Assembly: GCA_965140395.1 (NCBI GenBank)
Contig: OZ223206.1
Coordinates: 496,001-560,000 of the forward strand
Length of the DNA: 64,000 nucleotides
Source: Parvibaculum sp002684405
GTDB taxonomy: Bacteria > Pseudomonadota > Alphaproteobacteria > Parvibaculales > Parvibaculaceae
Direction of reading: 5' to 3'
The position numbers were made by a program, and so were the translations under genes. The notes under the pieces are model-generated. The model worked only from the letters and a program-made list of their open reading frames with translations. It ran no database searches and was not told the DNA's origin. Positions 34,934-44,016 of this stretch are shown here, one piece after another; within the stretch, counting starts at the first letter, position 1, and each line of letters starts with the position of its first letter.

Positions 34934-35419
34934 ATGCTCATGCAAGGTGAATTCTGGGTTCTCCTCGGTCTGATCGTTTTCATCGGCATCATCATCTATA
35001 TGCGTGTGCCGGCCATGCTGACCAAGTCGCTCGACGAGCGCGGCGCCGGCATCGCCAAGGAACTCGATGAGGCGCGCCGCCTTCGCGAGGAAGCCCAGCA
35101 GGTGCTGGCCTCCTATCAGCGCAAGCAGCGCGAAGCGATGAAGGAAGCCGAAGACATCGTTGCCCAGGCCAAGGTGGAAGCCGAAGCCATGGCGAAGGAA
35201 ACCCGCGAAAACCTCAATGCGCAGGTCGAGCGCCGCACCCAGATGGCGGAGCAGAAGATCGCGCAGGCCGAGGTTCAGGCGATGAACGAAGTTCGCGCCG
35301 TGGCCGCCGATGTCGCCATCGAGGCCGCCCGCCGGCTGATCGCGGAAAAGGTCGACACCTCCAAGGATGCCGAGATCATCGAAAAGTCGATCGCGGATCT
35401 CACGACCAAGCTGCACTGA
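34934..35419 (+). CDS. atpF: F0F1 ATP synthase subunit b
   Basis: This 161-residue stator subunit has one N-terminal membrane helix (EFWVLLGLIVFIGIIIYMRV, about 5-24). An amphipathic helix then spans the rest (LDEARRLREEAQQVLASYQRKQREAMKEAEDI and onward). The length is standard for the family. It is the last gene of the atpI-B-E-F'-F operon and is followed by a clear terminator. F1 genes are absent, as is usual for Alphaproteobacteria, where the F0 and F1 operons are separate. Confidence 0.96.
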   Translation: MLMQGEFWVLLGLIVFIGIIIYMRVPAMLTKSLDERGAGIAKELDEARRLREEAQQVLASYQRKQREAMKEAEDIVAQAKVEAEAMAKETRENLNAQVERRTQMAEQKIAQAEVQAMNEVRAVAADVAIEAARRLIAEKVDTSKDAEIIEKSIADLTTKLH

Positions 35420-35444
35420 CGGCACCGACATCCAGACATCGGAA

Positions 35445-35481
35445 GCCCCGCCCTCGGAAACGAGCGGCGGGGTTTCTTTTT
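35445..35481 (+). terminator. rho-independent terminator of the F0 operon
   Basis: GCCCCGCC CTCG, a GAAA loop and CGAG C GGCGGGG form a long stem with a single bulged C, followed by TTTCTTTTT. Confidence 0.9.
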
Positions 35482-35566
35482 GGTGCCCCTCCTACCCCTC
35501 CCCTCATGCCTTCCATCCCCCGACGCGACGGGGCAGGATAGGACTTCAAATCGGGGAGAGGGGCGC

Positions 35567-36367
35567 ATGCTGTCCGACTATCAGAAAGCCGAGTTCACCC
35601 ATGAGGGCGTGACCAAACCCGTCTATGCGCGGGGGATGGGCCCCGCCGTCATCGTCATACATGAAATTCCCGGCATCACGCCGGAAGTCGTCCGGTTCGC
35701 CGACTGGGTCGTCGATGCGGGATTTCGCGTCTATATGCCGGAGCTTCTGGGCGAGGCGGGCCGGCCCGTTTCGCGCGGCTATGTGCTCCGCTCCATGGCC
35801 AAGCTTTGCATCAGCCGGGAGTTCCACATTCTCGCCTCGCATAGTTCGAGCCCGGTCACCGACTGGCTCCGCGCGCTGGCCCGCCACGCGCATGAGGAAG
35901 CCGGCGGCAAGGGCGTCGGCGCGATCGGCATGTGCTTTTCCGGCAATTTCGCCCTCTCCATGATGATGGAACCCTCGCTGATGGCGCCGGTGCTGTCGCA
36001 ACCCTCCATGCCCTTCCCGCTCGGCGCGGCGCGAAAGGCGGCGCTGCATGTCTCGCCGCAGGAATGGCAATGCGTGAAGGATCGCTGCGCGCCCATCGAG
36101 GAAGGCGGACGGGGCGACAAAATCCTGGGCCTGCGCTTCAAGGGCGACCGGCTGAGCCCGCCGGAGAAGTTCGAGACGCTGCGCCGCGAACTCGGCGATG
36201 CATTCGAGGGCATCGAACTCGACGACAGCACCGCCAATCCGGACTCCATCGCGCCCCAGCCGCACAGCGTGGTGACGAACGACCTCATCGACCGCGACGG
36301 CGAACCGACAAAGGAAGCGGCCAGGCGCGTGATCTCGTTCTTTCAGGAGAGACTTCTCTCTGCCTGA
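35567..36367 (+). CDS. dienelactone hydrolase family protein
   Basis: This 266-residue alpha/beta hydrolase has the oxyanion segment VIVIHEIPGITPEV and a cysteine nucleophile, Cys123, in GAIGMCFSGNFALSMMM, the arrangement of dienelactone hydrolases. Histidine near the C-terminus is in QPHSVVTNDL. A GGGGAGAGG site precedes the ATG at 35567. No aromatic-degradation genes are nearby, so the substrate is unknown. It is the only plus-strand gene between the F0 operon and the minus-strand block that follows. Confidence 0.88.
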   Translation: MLSDYQKAEFTHEGVTKPVYARGMGPAVIVIHEIPGITPEVVRFADWVVDAGFRVYMPELLGEAGRPVSRGYVLRSMAKLCISREFHILASHSSSPVTDWLRALARHAHEEAGGKGVGAIGMCFSGNFALSMMMEPSLMAPVLSQPSMPFPLGAARKAALHVSPQEWQCVKDRCAPIEEGGRGDKILGLRFKGDRLSPPEKFETLRRELGDAFEGIELDDSTANPDSIAPQPHSVVTNDLIDRDGEPTKEAARRVISFFQERLLSA

Positions 36368-36376
36368 CACCGATAT

Positions 36377-36934
36377 TTACCCTTCCACCAGCCGCACTTC
36401 CGGCCACTTCTCTTTCCAGCGTGCCGCCTTGCGCGCCAGTTCGTCCGCATCGAAATTCGCGACCGGGTTGGGACGGATCACCATGTCTTCAACGTCGCCG
36501 AATCCCTTTGGCGCATAAATCCCGCCGCTTGCGGAAATCCCCACCATGCAGGCCGGCGCGAGGAAGCGGTCGATCCCGTCCGTTGCTTTCGTGAGCGGCG
36601 GATAGGGCCTGCCGAATTTTTCCTCGTACCAGAGATGCACCCGCGCCTGATTGCGGATTTCCATTTCCACCCCAAGATGCGCGAACACTTCCTGCCCGCG
36701 GCGGATCGCATCGTCCTCCGCCTCCCATGACGTGTCCGGGTCGAAATAGAAGATGTCGTAATCCTTGATGCCATAGCCCGGTGCGCGGCCGGTCAGCGCG
36801 TTCCACACGGTCTGAAACAGGCAGCCCGACACGAGCCAGCTATCGGCGAGCCCAAGGTCAGGCAACAGGGACAGGACGGCGCGGTTCGCCTCATTGGTCA
36901 GCGCCAGCTCGGTAAACCGCGTCGCGTCCATCAA
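36377..36934 (-). CDS. nucleotidyltransferase family protein (NTP_transf_6 type)
   Basis: This 185-residue protein has the landmark LVSGCLFQTVWNALTGRAPGYGIKDYDIFYFD. The two aspartates of DYDIFYFD are the likely metal ligands, as in the NTP_transf_6 (DUF925) family. Downstream are ARVHLWYEEKFGRPYPPL and DGIDRFLAPACMVGI, also conserved. Its start overlaps the serine hydrolase stop by four bases (ATGA). The biochemical substrate of this family is not established. Confidence 0.85.
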   Translation of the reverse strand: MMDATRFTELALTNEANRAVLSLLPDLGLADSWLVSGCLFQTVWNALTGRAPGYGIKDYDIFYFDPDTSWEAEDDAIRRGQEVFAHLGVEMEIRNQARVHLWYEEKFGRPYPPLTKATDGIDRFLAPACMVGISASGGIYAPKGFGDVEDMVIRPNPVANFDADELARKAARWKEKWPEVRLVEG

Positions 36935-38163
36935 TTCCCCGCCGGCGTGGCCGCTGCGATCGCCTCGAAAAGCGCGATCGTCTCGTCCTCGCGGAAGCTC
37001 GTCTCGTCATTGGTCTGGCCATACTCGCTATTGGCCGATGTCTTGACGATGACGAGATCATGCGCCGGGTCGACATAGATGAACTGGTTGTAGATGCCGA
37101 CCGCCGCATAAGGACCGTCCGCCTTGCGCGGCAGCCACCACAGATAGCCATAGCCCCAGACGGTGTCGGAAATATCCTGCTTGCCGGGCATGAGCTGCGG
37201 CGCGTCCGGCGTGTGCGATGCCGTCACCCAGTCCGCCGGCACGATCTGCTCGCCGTTCCACTTACCCTTGTTCAGATAGAGAAGACCGAAGCGCGCATAG
37301 TCTCGCAGCGTGACGTTCACCCCGCCCGCGGCGAGCTCCATCCTCGTATCGTCCAGCACCCAATAGCCGTCATGTTCGGCGCCGATCTTCGACCAGATCT
37401 TTTCTTCCAGATATTCGCTGGGGCTCTCGCCCGTCGCGCGCAGCAGGACGAGGCCCAGCATCTGCGCATCGAGGCTGTTATAGAGGTTCACCTTGCCCGG
37501 CTCGGTCGCGCGGCCCAGCGTCTTGGCGAAGTCCACCATGGAACTGCCAAAGGCGAGCGCCCGGCCGAAACGCGAAATGTCGGAGTCCGGATCGCTGTAA
37601 TCCTCGTTCCAGGCGACGCCCGACGACATTTCCAGCGCATTGCGGATCGTCACGCCGTCATAGCTCGTGCCTTTCAGCTCCGGCGCATATGTGACGAGCT
37701 GGTCGTTCACGCTCTCTATCTTGCCCTCCTCGAGGGCAATGCCGATCAGCGCGGAGATGAAGGATTTGCCGACGGACCATGAAATCCAGCGCGTGTCCCT
37801 TGTGTTGCCGCGCCAGTAGTTTTCATAAGTTACCCGGCCATCCTTCACGACCAGAAGGCCGGTCGTGTCGGTATCGTCCAGGAATGTTTGCGTATCGCGG
37901 CTCTCGCCGTCATAGGCATAGGTCGCGGGCAGGTCGATCTCATCGCCTTGGGGAAGAGCGGAGACGGGCCCCTCACGATGGAACACGCGGACCGGGAAAT
38001 AGGCATCCATATTCCGGAAGCGCTCGACCTGCTCCTGACCCGAAAACATGCTGGCGACGAAGCGCGCCCGCTGGATGTCCGGCCATTTCCACACACCGAC
38101 CGCCGCGACTGCCGCTATGGCGGCGACACCGGCGCCTATGGCGATCTTCCATCCCGTCTTCAT
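36931..38163 (-). CDS. membrane-anchored serine hydrolase, beta-lactamase (class C-like) family
   Basis: This 410-residue protein has an N-terminal membrane segment (IAIGAGVAAIAAVAAVGVW, about 7-25) and a periplasmic beta-lactamase/transpeptidase-like domain. The catalytic Ser130-x-x-Lys133 is in WISWSVGKSFISALIGIALEEG, followed by SGVAWNEDYSDPDSD with the conserved tyrosine region. ANPQ-like signatures of true AmpC enzymes are absent, so an esterase or peptidase role is more likely than resistance. It is coupled to the nucleotidyltransferase gene by ATGA. Confidence 0.88.
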   Translation of the reverse strand: MKTGWKIAIGAGVAAIAAVAAVGVWKWPDIQRARFVASMFSGQEQVERFRNMDAYFPVRVFHREGPVSALPQGDEIDLPATYAYDGESRDTQTFLDDTDTTGLLVVKDGRVTYENYWRGNTRDTRWISWSVGKSFISALIGIALEEGKIESVNDQLVTYAPELKGTSYDGVTIRNALEMSSGVAWNEDYSDPDSDISRFGRALAFGSSMVDFAKTLGRATEPGKVNLYNSLDAQMLGLVLLRATGESPSEYLEEKIWSKIGAEHDGYWVLDDTRMELAAGGVNVTLRDYARFGLLYLNKGKWNGEQIVPADWVTASHTPDAPQLMPGKQDISDTVWGYGYLWWLPRKADGPYAAVGIYNQFIYVDPAHDLVIVKTSANSEYGQTNDETSFREDETIALFEAIAAATPAGN

Positions 38164-38207
38164 ACTCTCCCCCCGGTTTTTCGTTTCTTGCGGACTTCAG
38201 TCTAAAC

Positions 38208-38233
38208 AAAAACCGCCGGCACATAGCCGGCGG
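38208..38233 (-). terminator. rho-independent terminator after gcvPB
   Basis: On the minus strand CCGCCGGC, a five-base loop and GCCGGCGG are followed by TTTTTG. It lies between the gcvPB stop and the start of the serine hydrolase gene and closes the gcv operon. Confidence 0.85.
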
Positions 38234-38282
38234 TTTTCATCTCGAGTGCCGTTTTATCCGGCGGCTTTTTCCGCCGCCCGCC

Positions 38283-39863
38283 TCAGTCCGCGGCTTGCGC
38301 CGGCATTTCGGGCTGCCAGCGCAGGATGGGCTTTCTCGCCGCCGCCGTTTCGTCCAACCGGCCGCGCGGGGCGAAATGCGGGGCGCCGGTGAAGCGCTCC
38401 TTGTCGTTCGAGCCGGTGGCCGCCACGAGATCGCGCAGCGTGGCGATGAAGAGGTCGATGCCCTGCTTCGATTCCGTTTCCGTCGGCTCGATCAGGAGCG
38501 CACCATGCACGACCAGCGGGAAATACATGGTCATGGGGTGGTAGCCCTCGTCGATCATCGCCTTGGCGAAGTCGAGCGTTTCGACGCCCGTGCCCTTCAG
38601 GAAGCGGTCGTCGAAAAGCGCCTCATGCATGCAGGGGCCTTCATAGGGCGCGCTCATCACATCCTTGAGCGAGGCCAGCACATAGTTGGCGTTGAGCACG
38701 GAATCTTCCGCCACCTGACGAAGCCCGTCGGAACCATGGCTCATCATATAGGCGAGCGCGCGGACGAACATGCCCATCTGGCCGTGGAAGGCCGTCATGC
38801 GGCCGAACGGCGTGGTGCCGTCGGCTTTCGCCTCGTCTTCCGTTTCGATGAGGTCGTAAACGCCGTCCTTCTGCACCACGTAAGGCAGCGGCACGAAGGG
38901 GGCGAGCGCCTCGGAGAAGACCACCGGGCCTGCGCCCGGTCCGCCGCCGCCATGCGGCGTGGAGAAGGTCTTGTGCAGGTTGATATGCATCGCATCGACG
39001 CCGAGATCGCCGGGGCGCACGCGGCCCACGATCGCGTTGAAGTTCGCGCCGTCGCAATAGAAATAGGCACCCGCCTCATGCACGGCCTTGGCGATCTCGA
39101 TGATGTCGCGCTCGAACAACCCGCATGTGTTCGGGTTGGTCAGCATGATCGCGGCAACATCCGGCCCGAGCTTTTCGCGCAGCGCTTCGAGATCGACGCG
39201 GCCATTGCCGTCGCCATTGATCGTATCGACCTTGTAGCCGAGCAGCGCGGCGGTCGCCGGGTTCGTTCCGTGAGCGGATTCAGGCACCAGCACGCGGCGG
39301 CGCTGTTCGCCCTCGCCCTTCGCCTCGATGGCGGCGCGAATAGCCATCATGCCGCACAGCTCGCCATGCGCGCCCGCCTTGGGCGACATGGCGACGGCGG
39401 GAAGGCCCGTCAGCGTCTTTAGCCAGTGGGCCAGCGTGTCGATGAGTTCCATCGCGCCCTGCACCGTCTGTTCCGGCTGCAGCGGATGCACGTCGCCGAA
39501 GCCTGGCAGCCGCGCCATCTTTTCGTTGATGCGCGGATTGTGCTTCATCGTGCAGGAGCCCAGCGGATAGAGCCCGGCATCGATGGAATAATTCTTCGAC
39601 GACAGCCGCACGAAATGGCGCACCACTTCCGGTTCCGACAGACCCGGCAGGCCGATCCGGTCCTTGCGCTCCAACTTGCCTAGCTTCGGCTGGTAGCCTT
39701 CCGGCTCATCGAAATCGACGCCGCAGGCGCCGGGCGTGTCGCGTTCGAAGATCAGCGGCTCTTCGAGTTCGAGCCCCTTGTTCCCCGTGAAGGTCGTACG
39801 TTCCGCGCCGGCTCCGCTTTCCGCGAAACTTGTCGGACGGCCCTGCTTGTTCATTCCGGACAT
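38283..39863 (-). CDS. gcvPB: glycine dehydrogenase (decarboxylating) subunit 2
   Basis: This 526-residue PLP-dependent chain forms, with GcvPA, the P-protein of the glycine cleavage system, which decarboxylates glycine and passes the aminomethyl group to GcvH. The PLP lysine is in HINLHKTFSTPHGGGGPG, and FYCDGANFNAIVGRVRPGD precedes it. The ATG shares one base with the gcvPA stop, so synthesis of the two halves is coupled. It is the last gene of the operon, with a terminator downstream. Confidence 0.97.
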   Translation of the reverse strand: MSGMNKQGRPTSFAESGAGAERTTFTGNKGLELEEPLIFERDTPGACGVDFDEPEGYQPKLGKLERKDRIGLPGLSEPEVVRHFVRLSSKNYSIDAGLYPLGSCTMKHNPRINEKMARLPGFGDVHPLQPEQTVQGAMELIDTLAHWLKTLTGLPAVAMSPKAGAHGELCGMMAIRAAIEAKGEGEQRRRVLVPESAHGTNPATAALLGYKVDTINGDGNGRVDLEALREKLGPDVAAIMLTNPNTCGLFERDIIEIAKAVHEAGAYFYCDGANFNAIVGRVRPGDLGVDAMHINLHKTFSTPHGGGGPGAGPVVFSEALAPFVPLPYVVQKDGVYDLIETEDEAKADGTTPFGRMTAFHGQMGMFVRALAYMMSHGSDGLRQVAEDSVLNANYVLASLKDVMSAPYEGPCMHEALFDDRFLKGTGVETLDFAKAMIDEGYHPMTMYFPLVVHGALLIEPTETESKQGIDLFIATLRDLVAATGSNDKERFTGAPHFAPRGRLDETAAARKPILRWQPEMPAQAAD

Positions 39864-41221
39864 TAGAGCACCTCCTTCATCGTCTCGGCGAGCGCTTGTG
39901 CATAGGCGTCGCGATCCGCATCGGTGTTGATTTCGGTCGAAGCGACGACCAGCAGTTTTTCAACCGATGGATCGCCATGGATGAGGCGCGAGGCGGGTAC
40001 GCCGCCCAGCACGCCCTTTTCGGCCAGCGCGTCCACCACCTTTTTGGCGGGGGCCTGAAGCCTCAGCGTGAACTCGTTGAAGAACGCCTCGTTCAGCACG
40101 TCCACACCGTCGATGGCGTCGAGCTTTTCGGCGAGCTTCACCGCGTTCGCATGATTGATGCGCGCCAGCCTCGTATAGCCCTCTTCGCCCAGGAGCGAGA
40201 GATGGATGGTGAAGGCCAGGCAACACAGGCCCGAATTCGTGCAGATGTTCGAGGTCGCCTTCTCGCGGCGGATATGCTGCTCGCGGGTGGAGAGCGTCAG
40301 CACGAAGCCGCGCTTGCCGTCGCTGTCCAGCGTCTCGCCGCAAAGCCGGCCCGGCATCTGGCGCAGATATTTCTGTTTCGTCGCAAAGAGGCCGACATAG
40401 GGTCCGCCGAAATTGAGGCCATTGCCCAGAGACTGCCCCTCGCCCACCACAATGTCCGCACCCATTTCACCGGGCGGGGTGACGAGGCCGAGCGAAACGA
40501 TTTCCGGCACCACCGCGACGAGCAGCGCACCCTTGGCGTGGGCGGCTTCGGCAATCGGCGTCAGATCCGCCAGCTCGCCGAAGAAGCCCGGCGTCTGCAC
40601 GACGACGCAGCTCGTTTCATCGGTGATGCGCGAGATGATGTCTTCCGCCGCTCCGGGCAGCACGGGCGGCATGGTTTCCAGCGAGAAATCGGCAAACTCC
40701 GCCAGGTTGTGCACCACGCCCGCATATTGCGGATGCAGCGTCCCGGAGAGCACGGCCTTCTTGCGCTTGGTCACGCGGTTGGCCATCAGCACCGCTTCGC
40801 CGCAGGCCGTCGAGCCGTCATACATGGAGGCGTTGGCCACTTCCATGCCGGTCAGCATCGCAACCTGCGTCTGAAACTCGAAGAGATATTGCAGCGTGCC
40901 TTGCGTCACTTCCGGCTGGTAGGGCGTGTAGGAGGTGAGGAACTCGGAACGCTGGATCAGGTGATCCACCGAGGCGGGCACATGATGGCGATAGGCGCCC
41001 GCGCCCACGAAGAAGGGCACATCTCCCGCGGCGACGTTTTTCGCCGCCATTTTGGAAAGGGCGCGTTCGACTTCCAGTTCGCCTTGCCGTTTCGGCAGGT
41101 CCACCAGCCCGTCGCGGCGCGCCGCTTCCGGCACGTCGCGGAACAGCTCATCGACGCTTTTCGCGCCGATGACGCCCAGCATCTCCTGTCGGTCGGTATC
41201 TGTCAGCGGAAGGTAACGCAT
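39863..41221 (-). CDS. gcvPA: glycine dehydrogenase (decarboxylating) subunit 1
   Basis: This 452-residue chain is the N-terminal half of the split P-protein. MRYLPLTDTDRQEML opens the protein, followed by SFLGAGAYRHHVP-like FFVGAGAYRHHVPASVDHL, then SYTPYQPEVTQGTLQYLFEFQT and ANASMYDGSTA. The ATG at 41221 is preferred over a GTG eight codons upstream because the family begins at MRYLP. The two-chain form is common in Alphaproteobacteria outside the Rhizobium single-chain type. Confidence 0.96.
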   Translation of the reverse strand: MRYLPLTDTDRQEMLGVIGAKSVDELFRDVPEAARRDGLVDLPKRQGELEVERALSKMAAKNVAAGDVPFFVGAGAYRHHVPASVDHLIQRSEFLTSYTPYQPEVTQGTLQYLFEFQTQVAMLTGMEVANASMYDGSTACGEAVLMANRVTKRKKAVLSGTLHPQYAGVVHNLAEFADFSLETMPPVLPGAAEDIISRITDETSCVVVQTPGFFGELADLTPIAEAAHAKGALLVAVVPEIVSLGLVTPPGEMGADIVVGEGQSLGNGLNFGGPYVGLFATKQKYLRQMPGRLCGETLDSDGKRGFVLTLSTREQHIRREKATSNICTNSGLCCLAFTIHLSLLGEEGYTRLARINHANAVKLAEKLDAIDGVDVLNEAFFNEFTLRLQAPAKKVVDALAEKGVLGGVPASRLIHGDPSVEKLLVVASTEINTDADRDAYAQALAETMKEVL

Positions 41222-41280
41222 AACTTGATGCCCTTTAATTTGCACTACTGCCCTTGTCGGGACGTGGACTGAACGACGCC

Positions 41281-41658
41281 TCAGTCAAGCCCGTCGCAGA
41301 ATTCCTTGTAGGCCGCTTCGTCCATCAGCTTGTCGAGTTCCGAGGTGTCGGAAAGCTTCAGCTTCACGAACCAGCCATTGCCCATCGCGTCTTCATTGAC
41401 GCCGCCGGGCTCGTCTTCCAGTGCGCCGTTCACTTCGACGACTTCGCCGGAGACGGGCGCATAGACTTCGCTCGCAGCCTTCACCGATTCCACCACCGCG
41501 GCTTCATCGCCCGCGGCCAGTGTCTTGCCGGTTTCCGGCAGCTCGACGAACACCACGTCGCCAAGCTGTTCCTGCGCATAGTTGGAAATGCCGATGGTGG
41601 CCACGTCGCCTTCGACGCGAACCCATTCATGCTGATCGGTAAAACGAATATCGCTCAT
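41281..41658 (-). CDS. gcvH: glycine cleavage system H protein
   Basis: This 125-residue lipoyl carrier shuttles the aminomethyl group between P, T and L proteins. Lys60 in VVESVKAASEVYAPVSGEVVEVN is the lipoylation site. The N-terminal FTDQHEWVRVEGDVATIGIS is characteristic. It sits between gcvT (68 bp upstream) and gcvPA in one operon. Confidence 0.98.
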   Translation of the reverse strand: MSDIRFTDQHEWVRVEGDVATIGISNYAQEQLGDVVFVELPETGKTLAAGDEAAVVESVKAASEVYAPVSGEVVEVNGALEDEPGGVNEDAMGNGWFVKLKLSDTSELDKLMDEAAYKEFCDGLD

Positions 41659-41726
41659 GGGGATCCCCTGATTATCCTCTTGCTTCGCGAGCGCCGGCCC
41701 TGCAGTGCCGGCAATCGTCCGTGAAC

Positions 41727-42884
41727 TTACTTTCCGCGGTAGAACCGCTTTTCGACGAACGGCATCTTCGCCACGCGGGCGGGCCGCGCCTTGCCGCGCA
41801 CCACAAGCTGCAACGGCGTGCCGTCCTTGGCGAAATCGGTTTCCACATAACCCATCGCAATCGGGCCGCCCACGCTGGGGCCGTAGCCGCCGCTGGTGAC
41901 GACGCCGATCTTATTGCCGTCCATATCGGTGATGTCGGTGCCCTCGCGCGCGGGCGCCTTACCCTCGGGCAGGATGCCGACGCGCTTGCGCGACACGCCG
42001 TTTGTAATCTGGCCGAGCACGACTTCCGCGCCGGGGAATTCGTCTTCCGCGCGGCGGCGCTTGGAAATCGTCCAGGTCAGCGCGCCCTCGATGGGCGTCG
42101 TGTCCTCGTCGAGGTCGTGGCCGTAGAGGCAGAGCCCGGCTTCCAGGCGCAGCGAGTCGCGCGCGCCAAGGCCGATGGGCTTCACCCGCTCATCCGACAG
42201 GAGCTTGCGCGTCAGCGCTTCGACCTTGTCGGCGGGCACGGAAATTTCAAAGCCGTCCTCGCCGGTATAGCCGGAACGGCTGACGAGGCAGGCGGCGCCG
42301 TCGATATCGGTTTCGTTCACCGTCATGAACGCCTGATCGGCGGTTTGCGGCGCCAGCTCCGCCATGGCGGCGGCCGCTTTCGGGCCCTGAAGGGCGATGA
42401 GCGCGCGGTCGGCCAGCACGCTCAGCGTCACGCCGGCGGGCATGTTCGCCGCGATATGCGCGAAATCGGCGTCCTTGCAGGCCGCGTTGACGACGAGGAA
42501 GAGCTTGCCGTCATTTTCCGCGCCGGCCATGCGGGTGATCATCAGATCGTCGCGAATGCCGCCCTTCTCATTCAGCAGCAGCGTGTAGCGCGTCGAGCCG
42601 GGTTCCAGCACCAGCACATCGCCCGGCACCAGCTTTTCCATGGCGCGCGCGACCGTCTCGTGATCGGGACCGGTCAGAAAGGCCTGCCCCATATGCGACA
42701 CGTCGAACAGCCCCGCGGCCTGGCGCGTATGCAGATGCTCTGTCAGCACCCCGTCCTTGTACTGGACGGGCATGTCATAACCGGCAAAGGGCACCATCTT
42801 GGCGCCCAGTTCCACATGGAGCTCATGGAGCGGGGTTTTCTTCAGGGGCGCCTCAGCGCCGGTATCGGCTATTGCTTCCGACAT
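41727..42884 (-). CDS. gcvT: glycine cleavage system T protein (aminomethyltransferase)
   Basis: This 385-residue folate-dependent enzyme releases ammonia and makes 5,10-methylene-THF. KTPLHELHVELGAKMVPFAGY and GLFDVSHMGQ are the family start, SRSGYTGEDGFEISVP is central, and GARDSLRLEAGLCLYGHDLDE holds the folate region. The ATG at 42884 was chosen because the upstream in-frame codons lie in the riboswitch leader. It is the first gene of gcvT-H-PA-PB and is controlled by the tandem glycine riboswitch. Confidence 0.97.
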   Translation of the reverse strand: MSEAIADTGAEAPLKKTPLHELHVELGAKMVPFAGYDMPVQYKDGVLTEHLHTRQAAGLFDVSHMGQAFLTGPDHETVARAMEKLVPGDVLVLEPGSTRYTLLLNEKGGIRDDLMITRMAGAENDGKLFLVVNAACKDADFAHIAANMPAGVTLSVLADRALIALQGPKAAAAMAELAPQTADQAFMTVNETDIDGAACLVSRSGYTGEDGFEISVPADKVEALTRKLLSDERVKPIGLGARDSLRLEAGLCLYGHDLDEDTTPIEGALTWTISKRRRAEDEFPGAEVVLGQITNGVSRKRVGILPEGKAPAREGTDITDMDGNKIGVVTSGGYGPSVGGPIAMGYVETDFAKDGTPLQLVVRGKARPARVAKMPFVEKRFYRGK

Positions 42885-42982
42885 ATTCAGGGCTCCATCT
42901 CTCCGTTTCGCGTCCACCACCCTTACGGGCTCTCGTGGAATCAGGGTGGCAGCACGCCTGCACTCACGTGCCTGGCAGCGCC

Positions 42983-43190
42983 CCACTCTGTCGCGGAACC
43001 TGAGAGATTTCGCGGAGCCGCCTTTGAAAGGTGGCCGCCGCTTACGCCCTTCGGTGAGACAGGCCGCTTATGGCCTGTCTGCTTTCCAGAGTTTCATCCT
43101 TCTGCGGTCCTCGTTGCCTGAGAGTTTCCGGGGCGGTTGCTCCTTCGGCGTCGAGGGTAAAGCGCACCCTCGAACTCTCCCGCAGAGATC
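42983..43190 (-). promoter_or_regulatory. tandem glycine riboswitch
   Basis: Read on the minus strand, two aptamers follow each other. The first (about 43190-43095) has GCGGGAGAG, CGCCGAAGGAGCAA and ACTCTCAGGCAA. The second (about 43090-42983) has CACCGAAGGGCGTAAG and ATCTCTCAGG near its end. The CTCTCAGG boxes lie at 43117-43124 and 42999-43006. About 100 bases of leader separate it from the gcvT start. In this class glycine binding usually turns on gcv expression. Confidence 0.95.
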
Positions 43191-43206
43191 ATCTGTATGC
43201 AGGGGG

Positions 43207-43235
43207 ATATTTGTCCGAAATCGCCGGAGAGTCAA
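43207..43235 (-). promoter_or_regulatory. candidate promoter of the gcv riboswitch-operon
   Basis: On the minus strand TTGACT (43235-43230), a 17-base spacer and AAATAT (43212-43207) lie so that transcription would begin about ten bases before the first aptamer. A GACTC site overlaps the -35. Confidence 0.5.
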
Positions 43236-43337
43236 TCCGCGAACTCGAAAAATGCATAAGTTTCAGTGGGTTAGTGAGGAAATAACGATATAAAAATACC
43301 TTTATTTCAAGGACTTAGCCGAAATTCCCGGGATCAC

Positions 43338-43364
43338 GAAAAAAGCCCCGGCGGGACCGGAGCT
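43338..43364 (-). terminator. rho-independent terminator of the lipoprotein gene
   Basis: On the minus strand AGCTCCGG and CCGGGGCT pair (one G-U) around a short loop, followed by six T residues. It lies 29 bases beyond the lipoprotein stop. Confidence 0.85.
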
Positions 43365-43392
43365 TTTCGCTTCTAGCCGGTTCTCCCGCGAC

Positions 43393-44016
43393 TCACCGGA
43401 TGGGAACCGGCGCGACCCGGCGATTATACGCCAGCTGGTCCTGGGAAAGCTGAAAACCGACAAGGATGTAATAGATCCGTCCATCGGCGCCCTTGCCATA
43501 GGGCACCACATTGCCTTCCAGCATCTTGGTGAAGCGCACTTTGGTCTCACCGGGGGCGAAGGTGACGGGCAGCGTCATCGTCTGCTTCTTCACCAGCTTG
43601 CCGAAGCGGCGCGTCACCGCCATGAAAACCGGCAGGTTCTGCGTCCGCGAGGTCGCGCCCGGGCCAAGCTCGGCCACGCCGTCAAAGGCGATGTCGAAGG
43701 TGATGGTGGAATCGGACAGGTTGTATTCACACTGGGTCACCACCTTGTTCAGTTCGGCCCGCACCGCCACGTCGGTAATGTCCTGGCCGTTGCCGTTGAA
43801 GGCGGTGATACGGTCGGCCTGGTCCAGCACGCCGACATTCGGACAGGGATAGGCGGCCGACCCGCCCTCTTCCGTGCTGCCGCCAAAGCCCAGCATGCTG
43901 CCGATGCCGGAGGTCGCGTACCCGTCATCGTCGGTGCTGCAGCCGGCGACGAGAAGCGTGACGGACAGGGCTGCTGCGAGAGCGGCCGTGCGGCGCAAGA
44001 CGTTGGAAAACGGCAT
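43393..44016 (-). CDS. hypothetical lipoprotein
   Basis: This 207-residue protein has a lipoprotein signal with the lipobox LVAGC (Cys26), followed by an acidic and Gly-rich linker (STDDDGYATSGIGSM). The remainder is beta-rich: VLDQADRITAFNGNGQDITDVAVRAEL, QCEYNLSDSTITFDIAFDG and KLVKKQTMTLPVTFAPGETKVRF. I do not recognise a named family, although the layout suits an outer-membrane-anchored periplasmic protein. It is a single-gene unit with its own terminator, divergent from ispH. Confidence 0.85.
   Translation of the reverse strand: MPFSNVLRRTAALAAALSVTLLVAGCSTDDDGYATSGIGSMLGFGGSTEEGGSAAYPCPNVGVLDQADRITAFNGNGQDITDVAVRAELNKVVTQCEYNLSDSTITFDIAFDGVAELGPGATSRTQNLPVFMAVTRRFGKLVKKQTMTLPVTFAPGETKVRFTKMLEGNVVPYGKGADGRIYYILVGFQLSQDQLAYNRRVAPVPIR

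Noticed and set aside
36931..38163. Serine hydrolase considered as a beta-lactamase resistance gene
   Set aside because: Only the shared SxxK fold is visible. AmpC-specific motifs and an ampR neighbour are absent.
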